DNA from: Rhodocollybia butyracea
Lineage: Eukaryota > Basidiomycota > Agaricomycetes > Agaricales > Omphalotaceae
Length of the DNA: 64,000 bases
Reading direction: 5' to 3'
Assembly: GCA_015501585.1 (NCBI GenBank)
Contig: JADNRY010000022.1
Location: 124,001 to 188,000 of the forward strand
Positions within the stretch are counted from its first letter, which is position 1. Every line of letters starts with the position of its first letter. This document shows positions 56,172 through 64,000 of this stretch, piece by piece. Below the pieces are notes generated by a model. That model was not told the DNA's origin. It made no database searches and was given only the letters and a program-made list of their open reading frames with translations. The position numbers were made by a program, and so were the translations under genes.

Positions 56172-58310
56172 ATGAGAGAGAAAGCGGTTAGTCGTCCCTG
56201 GTCTCAGCAGGAAGACGACCTTTTGCGGATTGCCGTGGCTAAACATGGTCTCCAAGACAATTGGAAAGCTGTGGCTGGTGATGTGCCAGGTCGAAATAAC
56301 AAAGCCTGTAGAAAGGTACACAAAAACTATTTTGTACATTCATAATGTATTCTTACAGCTTTACAGAGGTGGCTTCACTCTCTTTCCCCAGCGATCAAGA
56401 AATCTGCTTGGACTATGGCTGAAGACGCTCTCCTTCTTCATCTTTACAATGTTTATGGCCCCAAATGGTCACATATTGCACGCTATATTGAGGGCCGAAC
56501 AGACGATGCCTGTTCGAAGCGCTACAACGATGCACTGGATCCGACGCTGAAGAGAGATGAATGGACGATAGAAGAAGACGACAGGTTAATGCAGGCTTAC
56601 GCCGAAATCGGCGGTAAATGGAGAGAAATCGGACTCAAGCTTCAGCGGAGCAGTTTAGCGTGCCGTAACAGGTACCTTTTTCTCTTCATCTGACGTAGTT
56701 TGCTCAAGCCTGTTGCTCATAGGTTTAAAGTGGTTGAGCGCAAGCAGAGACCTGTACAGGACTCATCATCCAGCTCACACACTCAAAACAGCTTCGAAGA
56801 ATTCCCCTATTATCCGCCTGAATCTTATCCCCTATTTTCTCCTGAGGATGGCCCTGCAACCTTTCGAGAGCCGACACCAGAAGCGCCGCCCCTAGTACCT
56901 ACCCCTCCACCCTTCCAATATTCCTCGTCGTCGCTGAGTGCGGCGCTCGAGGAACCACCTTCGACTTTGCGCTTCTCGCCGTATTTTGATCAAGTACCCA
57001 TGGATATCACATACGATCCGACTCCTGGATCCTCTTCAACGTCTTCTCCTTACGCCTTTGCTCAAGACTTTAATCACAACTCGATGTTGCTGGACGACCT
57101 TTCAGATCCCAATCCTTTCATACCCGACAGAAATAGTCTACCGACTTTTTATTCTCATCATAATGATTTTGGTCTTGTTCCTGACGACAATGGGGTCTGC
57201 CCAGCAGGACCGTCTCGAATTGAACAATATCAGCCTAACGCGGATACAACCGATAAATTGCTAACTCTGGAAGAATTTTCATCGATTATGCCTAATCAAC
57301 AGCTAGCTTTCCTCAACGAAAGCCCTATGAACTTGGAATCACCCGACCTCTCTTCAGGACCGTCCAGCCCTTTTACTCAGACCACAGGCTCTTCTTTAAC
57401 TTCGAGCCCCATCGTACCTTCCCCTGCGGAACTCGCTTCCGATACTAGTTTGCCATCTCAATCATTGCTATTTTCTTCTAGTACTGCAGGTCCCAAAGAT
57501 CTTGTAAACGCTAGAAAGACTCAGGGCCCCGCCCGGCTTTCCTCCATATTACCTTTATCCGAGTAAGTGTGCTATTCCTCGGTTTTGTTCCAGCTTTTTT
57601 TCACACCATCAACAGCGGTTCCTTACGTCCTTATGCTTGTGGCCATGCCAAGTGTTGGCCGGATGCCGCTTCGACTAGTGCGGCTTGCTTCTCCACTGCC
57701 CGGGAATTATTCGAACACGTCAAACTTCACACAGAATCAGAAGACCAAAAGCCTTATCGTTGTGCTCTCCCAGGATGCAACAAATTTTGGAAAGTAAGTA
57801 AATTGCATGATGACCCTATTAAAATTCTATCTCACTGTTTTATTTCTAGAGTCTCAATGGTCTTCAGTATCACCTGCAACTGTATCATGAATTCTCAGCC
57901 TTACTTAATTATAGCTCTTACGATATGTTTCTTAGGTCTTCTGCTCACTTTCAGCAAGCCATGTCCAAAACGTTTTCTACGCAAAAGAATGCTTCACAGA
58001 CAGATTCTACCGAACCGACAGACGTAGAGGTGCCAGACAATAATAACTCCAAACGATGGGTTTGCGATCAACCCGACTGCTTCAAAAGCTACAAGAATTC
58101 TAGCGGGCTTCGATATCACAAGAAACATGTAAGGATAGTGCATTCCGGCGTAGCTTTCTTAACATCTATCATCAGGGACATCCAAAGACAATCCCAATGC
58201 AACTGGATAATGTGCCTCCTGCTCTTGCCCGTGATCTACCAGCAAGAACCAGGAAGATGCGAAAGAAGGATGATAGTCCAGTAAATGTTGCTGTTGCTGC
58301 TGCTGCTTAA
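56172..58310 (+). CDS. Myb-repeat and C2H2 zinc-finger transcription factor
   Basis: This is a composite DNA-binding protein. The N-terminal ~150 residues carry tandem Myb/SANT repeats: RPWSQQEDDLLRIAVAKHG with WKAVAGDVPGRNNKACRKRW, SAWTMAEDALLLHLYNVYG with WSHIARYIEGRTDDACSKRY, and DEWTIEEDDRLMQAYAEIG with WREIGLKLQRSSLACRNR. A ~290-residue Pro/Ser/Asp-rich region follows, likely for activation. The C-terminal part has zinc fingers: YRCALPGCNKFWK-SLNGLQYHLQ, and WVCDQPDCFKSYKNSSGLRYHKKH. A preceding Cys/His stretch (YACGHAKCW ... FEHVKLH) may be a third finger. Introns are near 56315-56361, 56671-56722, 57562-57609, 57794-57849, 57885-57933 and 58130-58174. The end is a poly-Ala run with the stop at 58308-58310. 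Its target is unknown. Confidence 0.85.
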
Positions 58311-58495
58311 TTTAACTGTATATGAACTAAAACTGGTGTTGTGTACCCAGTCACGGTTCCATACGTTGTCCATCTCTTACTTGGGAGCTAAACTGATGCT
58401 TCCAAGCACGCATGTATATCATAATCCATCCTCTGTCCCTAGCATCCTATGTACCAAGAAGTCTAAAGCAAAATTGGGAAAGGGGCCCCTGAAAT

Positions 58496-59722
58496 CTAAC
58501 GACCAGCTCCAAACTGACTTGCACTGTTGTATAAAGAGATATCAGTATCAAGTCAATGAGGTTATGAAGTACATACAGGTTACGAAGGGCAGGGTCCGAC
58601 ATTATCTCTTCCATTGAAGGCACATCGCCCGATTGCACACGATTCATCTGGACGAAATGTGTAAGGTACTTCACATAACAATACACAAACAAGACTCACC
58701 ATATTTGCGACGGCAGGGTTCCCCATAAGATTGGCTAGTCCTCCATTAGCCATCATCTGTTGTGCCATCGCCATCATCTGCGGGTTGTTCATCATAGAGG
58801 CCAAGTCGGGCATGCCTCCACCCCCACCTCCACCTCCGGCTCCGCCATTCCTCGAAGCATATCAGCCATAGCGCCCATATCAGGCAATCCTCCTGCAGCA
58901 CCTCTTGCACTTCCCCGTGCATCATCCGGAACGAGGGGTGGGGGTCCCTCGTCATCATCTTCGGAGATCCTTTCTTTGGCATTTTGAAGACCTGATTTCA
59001 GACCTGCATTAGTTGGATCTAGTTTGAGACCACGTTCAAAGGCATCGGCGGCAGCTTTGTAATCGCCCAGGGAGTACTGCGCATGTCTGCAGAAAAGTTA
59101 ATACAAGAAATCGAAGTAGCGGATTGAGGTACCCAAGTCGATGATACGCTTTGACAAAGGTAGGATCGGCAGCAAGAGCCAATTCTGCATCTCCTACAGC
59201 TGAGAGATGGTCTCCCTTTGAGGAATATGCTGCTGCTCGATTAGAGTAGTAGATTGGGTTGCCGGAATCGAAAGAAATGGCCTCGGTATAAGCTTCTAAT
59301 GCTTCATCGTATTCCTTGCTTGACATCAAAGCATTTCCGCTTTGCTTGAGTTTTTCTGCCTTGGCCTTGTCTTCGGCGGAAGGTCCTTTGGGAAGAGAAG
59401 AAGATGTCGACGTCTGAGACTGGGAACCACCATCTACTTTTTCTTTAGTCTTGAGGTAAACATCAAATATGGTCTGGAGCGTTGCTGGCTTGACGCTGAG
59501 TCGCAAAGCTTGTTCGTCGTTGGATGGATCGACGCCGAAAGCCTCGCCGATGCACTGTACTGTTATGAGAGACTGGGTCAGCAGATTCCGACTGATGAAA
59601 AGATACAACGAACCAGCAACTTCAAGGCCTTCTCTATCGTCGGCTTTCACCGTGCCATTTGTAATGGATTCGTTCAGAAAGTCGATAATGGACAGCACCA
59701 GTTTCTGCTGTTTTTCGGACAT
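58496..59722 (-). CDS. SGT2: TPR co-chaperone Sgt2 (SGTA), possible frameshift
   Basis: Sgt2 receives tail-anchored proteins and passes them to the Get4/Get5-Get3 pathway, and it binds Hsp70/Hsp90 through its TPRs. The N-terminal dimerisation domain reads MSEKQQKLVLSIIDFLNESI. Three TPRs run from AEKLKQSGNALMSSKEYDEA through NPIYYSNRAAAYSSKGDH to HAQYSLGDYKAAADAFERGL. The C-terminal Gly/Met-rich substrate region is MPDLASMMNNPQ with MAMAQQMMANGGLANLMGNP. The last exons read MNRVQSGDVPSMEEIMSDP and ASQFGAGR with the stop at 58496-58498. Between DMLRG and the glycine run the frame slips by one base at 58850-58851; one extra C on the plus strand would restore it. As written, the protein would end early in ACPTWPL. 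PRP19 starts 70 bp away, divergently. Confidence 0.87.
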
Positions 59723-59792
59723 TACTATCAGAACAAGAAAAGTTACGTAATAAGCGCCAGTTTGCTTTTTCTTCTGCCTTCATCCAAAAGCA
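59723..59792. promoter_or_regulatory. 70-bp bidirectional SGT2/PRP19 start region
   Basis: The start codons of SGT2 (minus) and PRP19 (plus) are separated by only 70 bp, so both 5' leaders and core promoters must overlap. The sequence is T/C-rich towards PRP19. No TATA box was seen. Confidence 0.7.
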
Positions 59793-61413
59793 ATGTTCTT
59801 CTGTGCCATATCTGGAGAGCCTCCGCAGGAACCTGTGGTTTCAATAAAATCCAATAAAGTGTACGAGCGTCGCTTGATTGTCAAGTATATCACCGAAAAT
59901 GGTACAGACCCCATTACTGGCGACAAACTCGAGGAATCAGACTTGATTCCTATTAAAGCCTGTATGTTTTCTGCTTGTACCTTTGGACGCGCTTTCTGAT
60001 TTCTTCCTCCTCTTTAGCTCCGGAGACAGCTGCGCCTCGGCCACCAAATGCAACTTCGATACCCGCACTGCTTCATGCTCTGCAAAATGAATGGGACGCC
60101 GCTATGCTCGATGCGTTTGTGCTAAGACAACAGTATAACTCGACACGACAAGAGCTTAGTTATGCGCTATACGCGCAGGATGCCGCCAGTCGTGTTGTTG
60201 CTCGTTTAATTCGTGAAAGAGACGCCGCTCGAGAGTGAGTTTTGGAAACTACCTGTTTGTTTGACGTTCTGACGTGTTTTGTAGAGCTCTTGCTAACGTC
60301 CAAGCAACAATGGGCATTACTCCGTCTGCTTCCACCTCTGAAGACGTCGAAATGGTTGAAGATTCTGCCGCTGAAGCCCTTCCCACAGAAATTGTCGCTC
60401 AGATTGACGAAACTCACCAAGCACTGTCTGCGGCTCGTAAAAAACGAAAGCCACCAACCGGCTACGCGACCGCTGCCGAGATTAAACAATACACCGCAAA
60501 ACACACAATTCCTTCGTTGCACTCCGCTTCACCCGCGGGTATCACTTCTCTCGCCGTGTCGCGGTCCAATCCAGAACATTTCTTGACCGGTGGAAACGAC
60601 AAAATCGTGCAGCTCTACGACAAGAGCACTGACAAGGTCCTCGCTTCTCTCAAAGGACACACTAAAAAGGTCAACCAGGTTGCTTTCCGCGAGAAGGATG
60701 GTGAACCAATCTTGGTGATCTCTGCCGGTGCAGACAAGGTAGCGAAAATATGGGCGCATGACGAGGCTTCTCAGGAATACATCCCTAAATCCACTATCCG
60801 CACCCACAAGGGTGATGTTACTGGACTCGCGGTCCATCCCACATCTACTCTTCTTGCACTCTCCTCTGCTGACAAAACATACACGATTCATGATTTGTCG
60901 ACCTTTCAACAAGTTTACCGGTCTGTCCCTTCGGATGATCCCTTTACTGCTCTATCCATTCATCCAGACGGCACTCTTCTCGCCCTGGGGACCCCCACGT
61001 CGACTATACAGATTTACGACGTTCGAATTGGAGCGATTGCCGCTTCTCTCTCCCCTCCTGATGCTGTCCCCTTCAGCATTCACAGCCTATCGTTCTCTGA
61101 AAACGGATACCACCTTCTTGCACCCAGCTCTCAGTCCACAGTCGCTGTCTGGGATTTGCGTAAACAGAAAGCCGCGACACGTATTGATCTTGGCGACGAC
61201 TTTAAGATCAACAAGGTCATCTATGATACGAGTGCGCAGTATCTTGGCGTTGCGGGTAATTTGGGAGGAAGAGTATTCATGAACAAGACTTGGGAAGAAC
61301 TTGTCAGATTTGATGAAGGTGGTGAAATGAGCGATTTCGTGTTTGGTGATATGGGGAAGGACTTTTGGGGTGTGACGGGTAGGGAAGTGAGGATGTGGAG
61401 TTTGCCGGCTTAA
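59793..61413 (+). CDS. PRP19: Pre-mRNA splicing factor / U-box E3 ligase Prp19
   Basis: Prp19 is the tetrameric ubiquitin ligase scaffold of the NineTeen complex, needed for spliceosome activation and in DNA repair. The U-box occupies residues 1-55: [40 protein letters not shown]. The tetramerising coiled coil follows ([29 protein letters not shown]). The WD40 propeller contains [49 protein letters not shown] and [10 protein letters not shown], ending [13 protein letters not shown]. Introns near 59961-60018 and 60236-60285. Intron-poor compared with neighbours, as the WD40 half is a single exon. About 505 aa, with the stop at 61411-61413. Confidence 0.96.
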
Positions 61414-62423
61414 ACGTATTTATCTTGGTGTCGTATATGTAAACGCTTCTCAGTGTTGTACTGATAAAATTATTCTAGCCGTTGTGACGGAGCCTCTGAT
61501 AAATTCAGTAGTAGTTAGGACAAAGAGCACATTATTTTTACCTCATGCTACAGGAATCGCAAACGCGCTCAATTAAGATCGCTACGGTCAAGTAGTACAT
61601 CACCACATTGTGTTGAGTTAATGCATGCACAAATAAGTTACCTGCTTGAGTAGTCGCCCAAGTCTTGCCATGATCTTTAGCATACTAATTTGCTTGCATT
61701 TTATTTGTTTGCATGACTTGATCGTAAGCTGCCTGCTTGTTTAAATACTACACGCACGAGATAGATTACCTTAGCCTAAATGCGACATTCAACGACACTA
61801 CAACGAAGCGAACGACCGTTATGTCTTCTAACCTTAGCTCTCCCAGTACAGACATGGCAAGTATCCTACATACAGCTATAGGTGGTTCATAATTTCTTCA
61901 AACTCACCTCTGTACTGGAATGTAAAGATTCAGTGTTGTTTTCCGTGTAGTTGCCTTGCTGTTTGATTAACTCATCGTCATACATGAGGGTGAACTGTGC
62001 TGGAAGATAGTAGCATTAAATACCAGGTTCTAGCGCAGGCTGAGGCTTCAGAATCGAAATTGAAAATGAGCCTCAACTTGATGATCTTACACCTCTGAAG
62101 CGAAAGGTGTATCGCGGAATCCTGGGGATGGCTCTGAAAGTAAAAACTGCTTTAAGGAGATTTGTAGTCATCGTATTTCATGGCAGTTATTTTTGATACA
62201 TGGTCATAAGCGTACTACTACGAAAGGCCATGAATAAAGGCAAGTACTAAGTAGGGGTTGAGTCATTAAGGCGGAAAAGAAGAGAAATAGCGAAACAACA
62301 ATGAGGCCGAAACACAAAAAGAGTGACGTGGTGAAAAGATATATGAATAAAAATACAGTGCAAAACAAGTGATATCGAATACAACATACATCTACCAGAG
62401 ACTGAACGAAGATCGGGAGGTGA
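61414..62423. other. Convergent intergenic region
   Basis: About 1.0 kb between the convergent PRP19 and OPT genes, including both 3' UTRs. A short frame from ATG 61820 (MSSNLSSPSTDM) is followed by GCAAGT but could not be extended to a gene. Nothing else was recognised. Confidence 0.4.
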
Positions 62424-64000
62424 TCATGCCCACGACGAAGGACCGAAAGTACCATTCGGTCCATCAGGAAGTTTGAAAGGAATACCCATGGCATCTGCAG
62501 TTCGCTGCCACACGGTGTTGCCCCACCAGTTGACAGTGAATCCACCGCGAGGCAACTGCACAGTGAAGAAAATCACGACGAGGGAGACGGCAACACCACC
62601 GTCTAGGGCAGCGGAAAGGATATAGTTGTAGCGCATCCACCACCTGAAGTGGAAGCGCCGTATGCAGTAGTTGAAGACAAATCCGACAGCAGCCCACGAG
62701 GTATAGTTGATACCGGATGCGGGTGGGAGAGCACCGACACCGCCGAAGAAAACGGGGATATTGATATATCTCCAGAACGATAGAGGGAAACGGCGCGCTA
62801 GGAAGTAGAAGGGGATGGGGAGGATGGCGCCGATAAGGTAGAAGAAGAGGAGAGGGTTATAAGGACGACCAGAGCTGAACATGCGAGCGGGCCCAACACC
62901 ACCCCAGATGAGTGAGGAGGTAGCGAAAGTGTTCGTTGATGGGCAAGAGAAACCATCTTTTTGGTCGGGAGAGCAGTAGTCCTCGATGTTCGCAAACATC
63001 CAGTTCTGAACTAATGTAACAGTGAAGCATGCAATGACGACCGCGACGGTTTGGACAGTAAACATGAGACGAGGGGGAATCTTCATGTAGTGACCGAGTT
63101 TCATGTCACCAGAGAACGCGATAGCTTGGCTGGTAGTAACGTAGGTAAGGCCTTTGAAGATGATAACGGCGACGGGACGTTCGGGAAGGATATATCCACC
63201 GATAAGCTCGTAGAAAACCTGGATGTTTCCAACCTGCTGATTGGTGATGGCCTGTAGCATAGACATAGGTAGCGCGAGGGTGCTGGCGATGATAAATGAT
63301 AAGACAGCCGCCCATACAGGGAAGCCAGTGGGAACCAGGTGAACGGAAATGAGGAAGAAGACCATGGCGATGACACCGAGAGCAGTGTACCAGAACCAAG
63401 GGACCTCGCGGTAAGCCTGCATGAGACGAGAGTGAACATCACGTTCATCCTTCAGAGTTGAACGGAAGCGACGAGCAATATCGCGACGGAACCACACTGT
63501 CAGAACACAGATGAGCAAATTTACGAGGATGAGGGAAAAGAACAAACGCACAGAAAGTGTGAACAAACACTGCGGAAAAGGCAGCAAAAGAGCTGGCATA
63601 AGCAATGCAAAGAGTCGCAGGGATGAAGACAGGAGAGTAGGCAAGGTACTTGGCATTATCGAATTGGCCGTTAGTGACGACCTGTGATACATCATACTCA
63701 GCACCAGTACGGTCGAAAGAAATCGGAGCCGATATGGGAAGATAAGCGGTATTAAAGGCGTTGGTAACTAAAGGACGATGTCAGATATGCTGAATATCGG
63801 GGATAGCACGGGAAACATACAGTACAAGATGGGAACCAGAATAAAGAACTGGATGACGAGGGAAACAATCGTGTTCAGCTCAGACCACCACTAAAAGGCA
63901 GAATGAGTTTCGGTAGGAAGGGAAAAAGAATAGAGCATACAGGTGTAACCAGTGGGCTGCCAATGAAAGCAATCATAGACCAGTCAAAAGTGAAGATACC
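62424..64000 (-). CDS. OPT-family oligopeptide transporter, C-terminal part (5' end outside window)
   Basis: This is a proton-coupled plasma-membrane transporter of small peptides or glutathione. Reading back from the stop at 62424-62426, the frame contains VPTGFPVWAAVLSFIIASTL, QVGNIQVFYELIGGYILPER, KGLTYVTTSQAIAFSGDMKL (conserved OPT segment), VGPARMFSSGRPYNPLLFFY, ILPIPFYFLARRFP and INYTSWAAVGFVFNY. The last exon is preceded by HTFLWFRRDIARRF across intron 63506-63567 or close to it. Earlier exons are DVSQVVTNGQFDNAKYLAYS, VTNAFNTAYLPISAP and WWSELNTIVSLVIQFF, and the frame is open to the window edge (FTFDWSMIAFIGSPLVTP). At least eight membrane segments are visible. The N-terminus lies beyond position 64000. 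Confidence 0.92.

Overview
The window reads as nuclear DNA of a filamentous basidiomycete, most likely an agaricomycete. Genes are dense, on both strands, and split by many 45-60 nt introns with GT..AG (occasionally GC..AG) borders. The recognised proteins are typical fungal housekeeping products plus basidiomycete-style secreted proteins and a Zn(II)2Cys6 regulator. No bacterial, viral or organellar genes were seen. All exon models were built by eye from reading frame, splice-site phase and remembered family motifs, so exon borders are inference even where the gene identity is secure.

Layout. 1-5 kb: the 3' end of the spliceosomal GTPase SNU114, then ATP-type PEP carboxykinase and a mitochondrial dicarboxylate carrier in tandem, a sensible pairing for growth on C2 or C4 carbon. 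5-9 kb: the DEAD-box ribosome-biogenesis helicase ROK1 and an HMG-box regulator. 9.5-14 kb: CCA1 and PRP31 head to head, with 64 bp between start codons. 14-22 kb: the vacuolar armadillo protein VAC8, a secreted GH16 glucanase and a coiled-coil BAG-domain protein. 22.5-29.5 kb: a gene-poor island of three diverged tandem units. Each carries one member of an unrecognised secreted-protein family: one shredded, one intact, one frameshifted. A 1.54 kb DNA element with long inverted termini is inserted between the first two.

29.8-38.4 kb: a TBC-type Rab GAP, exocyst subunit EXO84 and an unrecognised HExxH protein. 40.5-43.2 kb: a Zn(II)2Cys6 regulator whose zinc cluster is cut by a 5-nt and a 13-nt exon. 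45.7-49.1 kb: the diphthamide J-protein DPH4 (frame broken) and a Baeyer-Villiger type flavin monooxygenase. 49.4-52 kb: two secreted or cell-surface proteins, one a repeat protein with dibasic sites. 52.9-58.3 kb: a cation diffusion facilitator, and a protein combining Myb repeats with C2H2 zinc fingers. 58.5-61.4 kb: SGT2 and PRP19 head to head, 70 bp apart. 62.4 kb to the end: an OPT oligopeptide transporter running off the window.

Three core spliceosome genes (SNU114, PRP31, PRP19) fall in this one window, which is itself rich in very small exons (5, 7, 8, 9, 12, 13, 15 and 17 nt) and non-canonical GC..AG introns. The most novel material is the decaying triplicated secreted-protein locus with its dateable transposon insertion, and the concentration of micro-exons at functionally critical residues.
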